From positions 2,522,361 through 2,586,360 of the forward strand of contig NZ_CP117520.1 in the NCBI RefSeq assembly GCF_028621895.1: 64,000 nt of DNA, in the 5' to 3' direction. The position numbers were made by a program, and so were the translations under genes. Positions 38,468 through 48,689 of the stretch are shown in pieces (position 1 is the first letter of the stretch; every line of letters starts with the position of its first letter). The notes beneath the pieces are model-generated. The model had not been told where the DNA came from and did no database searches. It saw only the letters and a list, made by a program, of their open reading frames with translations. The DNA comes from Acinetobacter sp. GSS19 (lineage in GTDB: Bacteria; Pseudomonadota; Gammaproteobacteria; Pseudomonadales; Moraxellaceae).

Positions 38468-39457
38468 ATGGCTAAAGTAACAGGCGTAAAAAGCGTAGAT
38501 TTTAAAATTACAGCATATGGTTATGGGGTAGTGAATTGGAATGGTCCAACATCATTAACAGGTAATGATGGTAAGACTGTTGATAACCATACATTACCAA
38601 AACTTCGTGGTTTTAGTAATTTATCAGGTAAGGTAAAAGAAGAAACAGGTTATAAGTATCGTAAAGAAGCATCTGATATTGATTTTAAAGAAACACCTTT
38701 ATATATCAGCCAAAACTGTATTCGACACCACCTATTTCGTGATCAGTCTTTTGATTTACATTACGCAAAAGACAAGAATTTAATCGATGTTTTAGCATCT
38801 ATTACAGGATTAATCCGTGGTTATGTTGTGCCATCTAGTCAATGTAAACGTACAAGTCCTCTTTTGATTACTGATTTCATTGATCAGCTCGGTAATGGCA
38901 ACTTTGAACAACTTTCTAATGCAAGTTCGAGTGAAGAAATTACGCAAGATGATGGTTCAAAAACATATAAACGCGGTGAAAACTCAATTTTCTCTAAAAC
39001 GACATTTGGCGATACTGAATATATCGCTTATGGCTCAATTAGTATTGAACAATTACAATTTATTTCACTTGATAAGAAATTTGATCGTGCATCAATGATT
39101 ATTAAAGAAGGTGAAGGCGAAAAGATTGCTGAACGAGTACAGGCATTTATCAAAAGTCTAGATCCTTCGAAAGAACCAAAAGCAACTTTCCATAAAAACT
39201 ATGTACGTAAGGGAACAATTTTCAATGAAGGTGAAGTTGGTATTTTACTCGACAACACTGCTATTGATATTTTAGTAAAAGAAACGCTTTTAATGCTTGA
39301 AGAACTCGTGATTAAACAAGCAAAAGGTTATATGTGTGTAGACACAGTAGAGGTGGATTATAACGACAGTCATAAAATGATGCGTATTAAACGCAACCCA
39401 GATCAAGCGAATTCTGAGCCACAACAAGATTATGCAGTTTATTTTGAAGCGCAATAA
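38468..39457 (+). CDS. cas7fv: Cas7fv backbone subunit (type I-F2)
   Basis: 329 residues. The sequence ([19 protein letters not shown] near the N-terminus, then [67 protein letters not shown]) closely resembles the Cas7fv protein of the minimal Shewanella putrefaciens I-Fv system. It does not resemble Csy3 of I-F1. Cas7 subunits polymerise along the crRNA. It starts 2 bases after cas2-3 and precedes cas5fv by 11 bases. No cas8f (csy1) gene occurs anywhere in the operon, which fits I-F2. Confidence 0.85.
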   Translation: MAKVTGVKSVDFKITAYGYGVVNWNGPTSLTGNDGKTVDNHTLPKLRGFSNLSGKVKEETGYKYRKEASDIDFKETPLYISQNCIRHHLFRDQSFDLHYAKDKNLIDVLASITGLIRGYVVPSSQCKRTSPLLITDFIDQLGNGNFEQLSNASSSEEITQDDGSKTYKRGENSIFSKTTFGDTEYIAYGSISIEQLQFISLDKKFDRASMIIKEGEGEKIAERVQAFIKSLDPSKEPKATFHKNYVRKGTIFNEGEVGILLDNTAIDILVKETLLMLEELVIKQAKGYMCVDTVEVDYNDSHKMMRIKRNPDQANSEPQQDYAVYFEAQ

Positions 39458-39468
39458 TGAGGTGATTT

Positions 39469-40482
39469 ATGCAAATCATTATTGAATATGAATCTTCTTG
39501 GCGAAATTCATTTTTAGATGGCTCTAATAATGAACCTTTACCAAAAGGTGGACGTAATTTTATTGCTTCAATGACTACATTAAAGCAAGAAGGGAATTAT
39601 AAAAAGCGCAATATTTCAAAAGATACTGTTATGGGCGTACTGAATCGTTTGATTGGAGATCAACGCAAACTCTATCAAGCACGACAAGATGACAATTACT
39701 ATTTTTCTGAGGTTGAAAAAGTACTTCAGGAGAATGACATTGTCGATCAAGCTTTAAATTGTAATGAGATGGTTTATATCCGTAACGTTTCAGGCAGTAC
39801 AGATCAAAACTCATTTACAGGTGAAATTAAAGCGAATGATCCGTCTTTTAGATCAAGCTTTTCAGCCGAACTTTGGGGTGTTTTGTGGCTTAATTTGTCT
39901 GAGATTTACAAATTTATTTTGGATGAATCATATCCTGTAGCGTACTCCGAAACCTTAGATCCAATTACGGTATGTAGTCGTATTGAGATTTTAAGCTCAG
40001 AAAAACCAATGGAACTGACGGAAGATATTCAAGCTGTATTTAGCTGTTTATTGGATCATTTCCCAGATACAAGTTATTTGACTGCTAAAAAACAGTTACC
40101 TCTAATCAGTATTTACACTTCTGCTTTATATATCCAAATTGCAAGATTATCTCAAAAATATGATCTTTCAAATGTTTTAACAAAAAGTGGCGGACTGAGC
40201 GGCATTTCTAAGCGTGGATTTACCAAAAAAGATTTTATGGATCGTTATACAACAGGAAGTAAAAAGCTAATTTGGGGAAATCCATATTTATTAAAAGAAA
40301 AGAAAAAAGGCGAAGGTGAAGTCGTATCTGTTTTAACCAAAGCAAGTGGAAAGCTTACGATCAATCTGAATATTTCTAAAGAACAAGCAAGAGATTTAGA
40401 AGAGAAGATTGAAAATGCGGGAGTTTCTTCTTTTTACTTAGGTAAAAAAGGCTTGGCTTATGTCACTGATATTAGACCTTAA
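39469..40482 (+). CDS. cas5fv: Cas5fv subunit (type I-F2)
   Basis: 337 residues, starting MQIIIEYESSWRNSFLDGSN, as in Cas5fv of I-Fv systems. KGGRNFIASMTTLK, SFSAELWGVLWLNLSEIYKF and a C-terminal SSFYLGKKGLAYVTDIRP follow. Cas5fv caps the 5' handle of the crRNA. In the S. putrefaciens complex it also recognises the PAM and replaces the missing large subunit. It lies between cas7fv and cas6f, the I-F2 gene order. Confidence 0.8.
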   Translation: MQIIIEYESSWRNSFLDGSNNEPLPKGGRNFIASMTTLKQEGNYKKRNISKDTVMGVLNRLIGDQRKLYQARQDDNYYFSEVEKVLQENDIVDQALNCNEMVYIRNVSGSTDQNSFTGEIKANDPSFRSSFSAELWGVLWLNLSEIYKFILDESYPVAYSETLDPITVCSRIEILSSEKPMELTEDIQAVFSCLLDHFPDTSYLTAKKQLPLISIYTSALYIQIARLSQKYDLSNVLTKSGGLSGISKRGFTKKDFMDRYTTGSKKLIWGNPYLLKEKKKGEGEVVSVLTKASGKLTINLNISKEQARDLEEKIENAGVSSFYLGKKGLAYVTDIRP

Positions 40483-40491
40483 GGATAGGAT

Positions 40492-41093
40492 ATGAACTAT
40501 TACATTGAAGTGACATTAATGGAAATTGAGAAGTTTTCCCCTTATGAATTATGGTCACAACTTTACCCTCAATTGCATCTTGCTTTGGTTGAAGTAAAAA
40601 TGCGGAGGATAAAGTAAATATTGGATTTTCATTTCCTCAATATCGTTTCCATCAAGATAAAGGAGTGGGATTTCTGGGTACAAAATTACGTTTATTTGCT
40701 GAGTCTGAATCTGATTTAAAAAAATTTGATATCCGAAAATGGTTAGAATTCTTAGAAGACTATGTACATATCACTTCTATCCGTGAAGTGCCTAGCGATA
40801 TTAAAGGCTATGCAGTTTATAAACGTAAACAAGTGAAAACCAATGCACAGCGTTTGGCACGTCACCGTGTAAAACGTGGGGATATTGGCTTTGATGAAGC
40901 ACTAGCTCGATATAGTCATGTTGTTACTACAACGAACTTGCCTTATATCGAAATGCAAAGTTTAAGTACTTCAGATGAACAAAGTAAAAAGCGTTTTAAA
41001 TTGTTTATTGAAAAATTACCTGCTGAAAAATCTGAAACTCAGGTTTTTAGTACATATGGTTTGAGTTCGGTGTCATCTGTACCCGAATTTTAA
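40492..41093 (+). CDS. cas6f: Cas6f (Csy4) crRNA endonuclease (frameshifted)
   Basis: About 200 residues after repairing one lost A near 40603 (VEVK|NAEDKVNIGFSFPQY). The catalytic His is visible in QLHLALVE and the active-site Ser region in MQSLSTSDEQSKKRFKLFI. The Arg/Lys-rich helix KRKQVKTNAQRLARHRVKRG should grip the repeat hairpin, matching Pseudomonas Csy4 order. It cleaves each repeat below the CTGCC/GGCAG stem and stays bound to the 3' end. Last cas gene, 132 bases before the first repeat. Confidence 0.88.
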
Positions 41094-41224
41094 CCCAATA
41101 TTTTTTGATTCTTTAACAACTCAATAAAATCAATAAGTTATAATAGTCGGTTAATACTTGGGTCTTTTGTGGGATTTTAGGCATAACTTACTGTTATAGC
41201 TTTATTTTTTTCGTTAAAATTGTT
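41094..41224 (+). promoter_or_regulatory. CRISPR leader with IHF site
   Basis: AT-rich 131-base stretch between cas6f and the first repeat. At 41128-41140 the sequence AATCAATAAGTTA matches the IHF consensus WATCAANNNNTTR exactly. Bending by IHF at the leader is needed for spacer integration in studied type I-E and I-F systems. The opposite end of the array carries the degenerate repeat, which confirms this side as the leader. Confidence 0.75.
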
Positions 41225-44200
41225 GTTCACTGCCGTATAGGCAGCTTAGAAAATTAGCTCATCCATCCACTGCGTTTAAGCTGTGTTCACTGCCGTATAG
41301 GCAGCTTAGAAATAACAGGATGCGAGCACCATGTCGGATGGATTGTTCACTGCCGTATAGGCAGCTTAGAAAAATAAGAGGAGAAACAAAACTCCACTTC
41401 TCGGGTTCACTGCCGTATAGGCAGCTTAGAAAGATTGTTCCGGTTTATGGTGAGGTGACATTCGGTTCACTGCCGTATAGGCAGCTTAGAAATGAATAAA
41501 TCCATCCGACATGGTGCTCGCATCCGTTCACTGCCGTATAGGCAGCTTAGAAATTTCCTGCTGTTTAAAATAATTAAATGGTCTAGTTCACTGCCGTATA
41601 GGCAGCTTAGAAATGTTTCAGTAGTAAGCTTGCCAGTTTTAGCGTGTTCACTGCCGTATAGGCAGCTTAGAAATGAATTTGCAGCACTTGAGCGAGCAAA
41701 TGGCAGTTCACTGCCGTATAGGCAGCTTAGAAAATAAGCATTTAAATTAAAATTTTCACGTTTACGTTCACTGCCGTATAGGCAGCTTAGAAAATACGAA
41801 CAACGTGCGTTACGCATTGAACAGCGTTCACTGCCGTATAGGCAGCTTAGAAATCAACAAAATCAATCGTAACAGTGTTGTCACGGTTCACTGCCGTATA
41901 GGCAGCTTAGAAAGATCAGCGGCACGTAAAGCTATGAAGATTGTTGTTCACTGCCGTATAGGCAGCTTAGAAATTTTGCTTTGCGCCCTGTGCTCCAACC
42001 GTTTCGTTCACTGCCGTATAGGCAGCTTAGAAATGGTGGGTTCAATCCTGGCCGAAATACAGCAAGTTCACTGCCGTATAGGCAGCTTAGAAAAAATAGA
42101 ATATTATCTTTTAAGGCTTCTCAGCCGGTTCACTGCCGTATAGGCAGCTTAGAAAATCACTACACACTGCCAATACAACGCTATATTGTTCACTGCCGTA
42201 TAGGCAGCTTAGAAAATAAATATTTTTAGTTCATTTAATAGGTTTATGTTCACTGCCGTATAGGCAGCTTAGAAAGCTAGTCCATGCACTCGTATCGAGA
42301 TTGATGTGTTCACTGCCGTATAGGCAGCTTAGAAATTAGCTGCAATGTGTAGATAACATTAGCAGGCGTTCACTGCCGTATAGGCAGCTTAGAAATTAAA
42401 CCCCATACATCACCCCAATCACCACTGGTTCACTGCCGTATAGGCAGCTTAGAAAAATATTCAAAGGGAAATCTGTCATCGTTCCGCGTTCACTGCCGTA
42501 TAGGCAGCTTAGAAAAGATAAAAAAGAGCTGGTAAATCTTAGGAGATGTTCACTGCCGTATAGGCAGCTTAGAAAAATCCTTGAAACAGCTCTTTCACTA
42601 ACGCGCCGTTCACTGCCGTATAGGCAGCTTAGAAAATACATGTGCGGGCTTCCAGCAATATCTGAAAGTTCACTGCCGTATAGGCAGCTTAGAAATTCTG
42701 CCTGCTTACCCCAGATTGTGCATTTCCGTTCACTGCCGTATAGGCAGCTTAGAAATTAATCAATTTCAATGCTGCAGATAAGCTATCGTTCACTGCCGTA
42801 TAGGCAGCTTAGAAAATACTTGGAAGCTGTGCAGAATTTCGGCCAGTGTTCACTGCCGTATAGGCAGCTTAGAAAGGAACCGGGTGCAACAGACTGGCGG
42901 CGATGTCGTTCACTGCCGTATAGGCAGCTTAGAAAGTGTTCAAGACAACTATCGTGTAAATGCCTCGGTTCACTGCCGTATAGGCAGCTTAGAAATCACT
43001 ATTCTTCCAGATTGCGAGAATGTCAGGGTTCACTGCCGTATAGGCAGCTTAGAAAAATGGGAAATGCTGTTGATACCATTCATCAGGGTTCACTGCCGTA
43101 TAGGCAGCTTAGAAAAAAAACACAACATTCATTTATAAAAAAATATAGTTCACTGCCGTATAGGCAGCTTAGAAAATCAACTAAGGCTTGAACAGCAGCT
43201 CCACCAAGTTCACTGCCGTATAGGCAGCTTAGAAATTTAAATCTAAGCGTAGTGCCGTTTACATCAAGTTCACTGCCGTATAGGCAGCTTAGAAAAAACA
43301 CATAGTAAGAATCACGGGCAATCGCCTGTTCACTGCCGTATAGGCAGCTTAGAAAGATTTGTGCCCAAAGCAGACCAGGGCTACACAGTTCACTGCCGTA
43401 TAGGCAGCTTAGAAAAAGCTCTACTATTGTTCCTCGTGTTGTACCAAGTTCACTGCCGTATAGGCAGCTTAGAAAGTAATATTACGGCAGCAGCATAAAA
43501 AAGGGGCGTTCACTGCCGTATAGGCAGCTTAGAAATATCAGAAAACCTACCAGAACTGGGTAGAGCCGTTCACTGCCGTATAGGCAGCTTAGAAATGGTC
43601 GTGGTGGTGCGTGTACCAACAGCCGTTTGTTCACTGCCGTATAGGCAGCTTAGAAAACCGGATTCTGGCTTCATACTTGTGGCCAGTGTTCACTGCCGTA
43701 TAGGCAGCTTAGAAAATTAATCGTGAAACGCATTTCGGCGAATCCAAGTTCACTGCCGTATAGGCAGCTTAGAAAATCAAGCGCACGGCTGAGTGGATCA
43801 ATATAGAGTTCACTGCCGTATAGGCAGCTTAGAAATGATGTTGCTCGTACCGTTGCTGACAGCCTGTGTTCACTGCCGTATAGGCAGCTTAGAAATGAAT
43901 GCGTTATGTGCATCAAGGCCATTGGCCGTTCACTGCCGTATAGGCAGCTTAGAAAAATTGACCTTGAACTTTAGAAGTACTTTGAAAGTTCACTGCCGTA
44001 TAGGCAGCTTAGAAATAAACTTATTTTATTCATCATTAAAGTTACTTGTTCACTGCCGTATAGGCAGCTTAGAAAATAAAACTAAACATATGTACGCCCC
44101 TAGTGTTGTTCACTGCCGTATAGGCAGCTTAGAAAATATTCATGCGCAAATTCTGCCGCTGTAATCAGTTCACTGCCGTATAGGCAGCTTAGAAAAAATG

Positions 44201-46953
44201 CGTCTGAGCCATGCGAAGCCCAGTCATGTTCACTGCCGTATAGGCAGCTTAGAAAGCTTGTTTACTGCATCACGAACGATACCAAGAGTTCACTGCCGTA
44301 TAGGCAGCTTAGAAAAATCACTGCCCACTCAGAAACGATCAAAGTCCGTTCACTGCCGTATAGGCAGCTTAGAAAAAACGGCGGCCTTAGACTGGCTTGG
44401 GCTGGGTTCACTGCCGTATAGGCAGCTTAGAAAATGGACGTTTCCGGTTTGCTGATATTCTTAATGTTCACTGCCGTATAGGCAGCTTAGAAATTTTTCA
44501 CGTGCTTCTGCCTGCGGTTTGGCATGTTCACTGCCGTATAGGCAGCTTAGAAAATTGGCGCATTGTGCTTTTCATAACGCACGATGTTCACTGCCGTATA
44601 GGCAGCTTAGAAAGTTCTTATATTAAATTTGAACGTGTTGATGGAGTTCACTGCCGTATAGGCAGCTTAGAAAATATTCACGTTTGCTCAAAAAGAGCTG
44701 TTTCTGTTCACTGCCGTATAGGCAGCTTAGAAATGTTACGCTAGGCCAGTGCTCAAGCATCCGAAGTTCACTGCCGTATAGGCAGCTTAGAAACGAAAGC
44801 GGCTAAGAATACGATCGTCGCACAGGTTCACTGCCGTATAGGCAGCTTAGAAAGAAAAAATACAAGAACAAAATCAATAACTCGAGTTCACTGCCGTATA
44901 GGCAGCTTAGAAATTTGGATGTAGGTCACAACTACAGTTGATATAGTTCACTGCCGTATAGGCAGCTTAGAAAAGTGGCTTTATTGTCAATGAGCGCGAT
45001 ACCACGTTCACTGCCGTATAGGCAGCTTAGAAACGTAACCGCTGGGCGAGCACGTTCCGACCGCTGTTCACTGCCGTATAGGCAGCTTAGAAAATGGACT
45101 GCCCATTCATTAACAAAAAGCCTTCTGTTCACTGCCGTATAGGCAGCTTAGAAAGGTGAAACCTTGCAACATGGCTACACTCCAACGTTCACTGCCGTAT
45201 AGGCAGCTTAGAAATGAACAAGTCAATCCGACATGGTGCTCGCATCGTTCACTGCCGTATAGGCAGCTTAGAAATTTATGACGTTCATCGTTTGATTGAC
45301 CACCATGTTCACTGCCGTATAGGCAGCTTAGAAATATTGAAGTTAATGCGCTTCTCGGCCCAACAAGTTCACTGCCGTATAGGCAGCTTAGAAATTTAGA
45401 CCTACGAAGATCAAAAGAATTGCACCGTTCACTGCCGTATAGGCAGCTTAGAAATTGCCCGACGGTTTGGGCGTCTGCCTGTGGCTGTTCACTGCCGTAT
45501 AGGCAGCTTAGAAATTCGAAACAGTCACCAGCTACGAGGCGACCGACGTTCACTGCCGTATAGGCAGCTTAGAAATTATCAACCCCGCCTGTTGTTAGGT
45601 CGTTAATGTTCACTGCCGTATAGGCAGCTTAGAAAACGGTATCAACTGCGTCGATCCGTCTTGTGATGTTCACTGCCGTATAGGCAGCTTAGAAATTGCT
45701 ATATATGCTATGGAACTTCATAGATGAGTTCACTGCCGTATAGGCAGCTTAGAAATTTATCTTCAACAATGGCCGGCTCATCTTCCAGTTCACTGCCGTA
45801 TAGGCAGCTTAGAAAAAAACACTACAGGAAATGCAGCAACAGCAACAGTTCACTGCCGTATAGGCAGCTTAGAAATTCGGTTTAGGCCCAGGCTTGATCG
45901 GCGGTAGGTTCACTGCCGTATAGGCAGCTTAGAAAATGAACAAGAAATTAACCAAGGCAATCAATAAGTTCACTGCCGTATAGGCAGCTTAGAAAAATGT
46001 CTAAAATTTCATCTTTTTTCTGTTTTAGTTCACTGCCGTATAGGCAGCTTAGAAAAAAACAGCGTTGGATTACCTGGAATAACAATGTTCACTGCCGTAT
46101 AGGCAGCTTAGAAAACAATGGCGTAAAAACCGTTCTGCATCGCGTTGTTCACTGCCGTATAGGCAGCTTAGAAAAGGATCAGCACGGTTGTCAGTGTATC
46201 CACCCTGTTCACTGCCGTATAGGCAGCTTAGAAAATTATCCATAAGAGCAGGCAAAAGCTTGGTTAGTTCACTGCCGTATAGGCAGCTTAGAAACGGTGG
46301 TCCCGAGCGCTAACTGTGACGTCGGGTTCACTGCCGTATAGGCAGCTTAGAAATAAAAATTAACTTATTGTATCTTAAAAACTGCGTTCACTGCCGTATA
46401 GGCAGCTTAGAAATTTTTATAAATGGCTTGGTGAAAACTGTGATAGTTCACTGCCGTATAGGCAGCTTAGAAAGATAAGTGACGCGACGGCCTCGGCCTG
46501 TTCAGGTTCACTGCCGTATAGGCAGCTTAGAAATTCGCTTACTCCTGTAGCTGTTACGCCTGTTAGTTCACTGCCGTATAGGCAGCTTAGAAAATTAGAA
46601 CGGATCTTTACAAAATCTGCGTTAAGTTCACTGCCGTATAGGCAGCTTAGAAAAACATCGGTTTTTTTTCGTCTATAGAATTATGGTTCACTGCCGTATA
46701 GGCAGCTTAGAAATTGATTCTACACTACCGTATTATGATACGTTCGTTCACTGCCGTATAGGCAGCTTAGAAAATATTATCCACAACCCACTTTAGGCCG
46801 TCGGCGTTCACTGCCGTATAGGCAGCTTAGAAATTAATAATTTCTTTAAGTATAGTGCTGATGATGTTCACTGCCGTATAGGCAGCTTAGAAAATTTTAA
46901 GCCAAGTAAAACACTGTATTCACCTGTTCACTGCCGCATACTCGCCTAATGAA
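41225..46953 (+). CRISPR. Type I-F CRISPR array, 96 repeats / 95 spacers
   Basis: 28-base repeats begin GTTCACTGCCGTATAGGCAG and end CTTAGAAA, with a CTGCC-GTATA-GGCAG hairpin recognised by Cas6f. The period is 60 bases; spacers are mostly 32 bases, with a few of 30-34. I count one repeat per 60-base line from 41225 to 46926. The 95 complete ones show no change I noticed. The last (46926-46953) is degenerate in its 3' half, marking the trailer end. Transcription from the leader reads rightward. Spacers 2, 5 and 67 (41313, 41493, 45215) target the same site, see findings. A very long array with uniform repeats implies a recently active system. Confidence 0.97.
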
Positions 46954-46987
46954 GGAATTAAATATTTGATGCTTAATTGGTTTATAA

Positions 46988-47013
46988 AAAGGCGGTTCAA
47001 ATGAACCACCTTT
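46988..47013 (-). terminator. Terminator of the DnaC-like operon
   Basis: AAAGGCGGTTCA / TGAACCACCTTT hairpin with a two-base loop. Read on the minus strand it is followed by a T-rich run. It sits between the array end and the stop of the DnaC-like gene. Confidence 0.7.
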
Positions 47014-47018
47014 GATAT

Positions 47019-47771
47019 TTAATAAATATTATTAAAGCGGTTATCCTCCCAATAACACGGTACTACACTCAAATTGTTCTCATGTAACCGTGACCATAAT
47101 CGGACACCTAAATCCCGCTGCATATTCTGTAATGTGAAATTGGAAATCAGCAGTGTGGATTTCATGTTGTCATAACGGCTATATAAGACCTTATGCACCA
47201 TCTCTAGACGTTTTTCATGTCGGTCATGCAGGCCATATTCATCTATCACCAATAAATCAAAACTGGAGAAATGGTCGATGACTTCCTTTTCAGAGCGTGA
47301 AGCATCTGACCAAGTGTCCATCATTTTTTGAGCAATTTCTGCACTGGTATAGTAGCGTGCAGATTTCGTACTGTTATATAGAATGTTGCGAATGATTGAT
47401 GTACCTAGATGGGTTTTTCCTGTACCTGGTGTGCCGATGAGCAGCAGGTTCGGATGATGGTCAGAAATAATCTGTTGTGCAAAGGTCTGACATTGTTTGA
47501 TAGCATTCTCTTGTGCAGAACATGCGACCACATAATTCTTAAAACCACGATCTAGGTAGCGTTTATTGAGCCCTGAATTTTTGATTCTCTGCTGCAGTAA
47601 GCGCTGTTGTAGTTCATCTTCATAAGCTGCATGTGAGCGGTGGACAGTTTCTTTAGCACACAATTTACAAAGTCTGTGACCAGCAATTTCCATCAGGGGT
47701 ATGTGATGGGTAGGGCATAGCATTTCAGTTGCTTCTGCGTGAATCTGGAGCGTTTTAAGCATGGTATTCAT
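47019..47771 (-). CDS. DnaC-like helicase-loader ATPase
   Basis: 250 residues. The N-terminal zinc-finger-like region has CPTHHIPL...HRLCKLCAKE. A AAA+ ATPase domain follows with Walker A LLIGTPGTGKTHLGTS and Walker B LLVIDEYGL, then a sensor region STLLISNFTLQ. Phage and plasmid relatives load the replicative helicase at origins. It is the last gene of a minus-strand phage-like replication module and 10 bases downstream of the poly-Ser protein. Confidence 0.8.
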   Translation of the reverse strand: MNTMLKTLQIHAEATEMLCPTHHIPLMEIAGHRLCKLCAKETVHRSHAAYEDELQQRLLQQRIKNSGLNKRYLDRGFKNYVVACSAQENAIKQCQTFAQQIISDHHPNLLLIGTPGTGKTHLGTSIIRNILYNSTKSARYYTSAEIAQKMMDTWSDASRSEKEVIDHFSSFDLLVIDEYGLHDRHEKRLEMVHKVLYSRYDNMKSTLLISNFTLQNMQRDLGVRLWSRLHENNLSVVPCYWEDNRFNNIY

Positions 47772-47781
47772 GGTCGTTCTC

Positions 47782-48372
47782 CTAAATCCATTTTGAATTT
47801 TCTAAAAAATTCTCATTTTTTTCTTCAAAATTTGAAGATGAAGATGAAGATGAAGATGAAGATGAAGATGAAGATGAAGATGAAGATGAAGATGAAGATG
47901 AAGATGAAGATGAAGATGAAGGGCATTGCTTGAGCTTGGTTGGAGCAATGCTTAGGGTATCCTCGGAGAATGCTTGAGCATTTTTTTGCACTTGCTTATT
48001 AGATGCTTGAGCATTACTTGCGGATTTATTCCAGCGTGCTTGTGCTGCATTTTTAGCTTTATCAGATTTTATCTGCTGATTTTGTAAAGCCTGGCTTTTT
48101 AAACTGGTTAAAAAATTTGAATGAATCTGTTCAGATTCGATTTCAAACAATTCCAATGCGATTAGTGTATTCAACAAAGTTTTAACCTTTGTCTGTTGTG
48201 GTAATTTCGTGATGCTGCATATCGTTGCTAGATCATGAGGAATAGCACCATTTTTCCAAAAATCCATCATTAACAGCAGTGCTGCACCGATTTGTTCTGT
48301 GGTCATTCGTGCGAATTTTGCCTGTAAGTCACCAATATAGAGTGGCATCCAAATTGAAATATCTTTATGCAT
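47782..48372 (-). CDS. Phage replication-type protein (DUF1376-like) with poly-Ser tract
   Basis: 196 residues. The N-terminal 90 residues (ISIWMPLYIGDLQAKFARMT, then LLLMMDFWKNGAIP) match the DUF1376 pattern found in phage replication proteins. A basic linker (SDKAKNAAQARWNKSA) follows. Then comes a run of about 30 serines encoded by a TCATCT hexanucleotide microsatellite (47834-47920), then a short tail. It precedes the DnaC-like gene, so a replication-initiation role is likely. The tract can grow or shrink in steps of two residues without frameshift. Confidence 0.75.
   Translation of the reverse strand: MHKDISIWMPLYIGDLQAKFARMTTEQIGAALLLMMDFWKNGAIPHDLATICSITKLPQQTKVKTLLNTLIALELFEIESEQIHSNFLTSLKSQALQNQQIKSDKAKNAAQARWNKSASNAQASNKQVQKNAQAFSEDTLSIAPTKLKQCPSSSSSSSSSSSSSSSSSSSSSSSSSSSSSNFEEKNENFLENSKWI
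47834..47920. repeat. GAAGAT hexanucleotide microsatellite
   Basis: About 14.5 perfect copies of GAAGAT (plus strand) inside the preceding gene, encoding poly-Ser on the minus strand. Uninterrupted repetition suggests recent expansion by slippage. Confidence 0.95.
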
Positions 48373-48437
48373 GGGTTTACCTTTTTATGGGTATAGAGGG
48401 GCTAAGGTCATCGATTAGATGACCTTGTATGTTTGTC

Positions 48438-48689
48438 TTATTGGTGAGTTAGGCTCATTAACCGGAGGCGGGCTTGTTGGGCTAGATCATCGTAATGGGC
48501 TTGTCCCTCATCCAGTAGTCGTTGTAGCCATAGTCTTAATGCTTGGTGATCATCGAAACATTTATTGATCTCCAGCAAAAAGGCCAGATTGTGAAGTTTG
48601 GGAATGTGTAACTCATAGATAAGTTCACGAGCGACCATATCTGCTTCCGGACTAACTACTACGCCGCCAAAGAAAGCTTTATTGTTCAT
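48438..48689 (-). CDS. Hypothetical small phage-module protein
   Basis: 83 residues from ATG 48689, overlapping the integrase stop by 11 bases. Contains VVVSPEADMVARELIYELHI and a helical remainder. I do not recognise it. Its position between integrase and replication genes suggests a mobile-element regulatory or replication accessory protein. Confidence 0.55.
   Translation of the reverse strand: MNNKAFFGGVVVSPEADMVARELIYELHIPKLHNLAFLLEINKCFDDHQALRLWLQRLLDEGQAHYDDLAQQARLRLMSLTHQ

Noticed and set aside
38468..40482. Standard I-F1 csy1-csy2-csy3 set.
   Set aside because: Only two genes lie between cas2-3 and cas6f, and neither matches Csy1 or Csy3 motifs; they match the I-F2 pair.
34548..41093. 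Possible CRISPR-associated Tn7-like (I-F3) transposon.
   Set aside because: cas1 and a full cas2-3 are present and no tnsA, tnsB, tnsC or tniQ gene is seen, so it is not a transposon-encoded system.
41467..46255. Many short open frames with repeated peptides such as FLSCLYGSE, VHCRIGSLE and SLPYRQLR.
   Set aside because: They are translations of the CRISPR repeat and spacers in different frames, not proteins.
47739..47933. Plus-strand frame encoding a long Met-Lys repeat.
   Set aside because: It is the complement of the poly-Ser microsatellite inside a real minus-strand gene.
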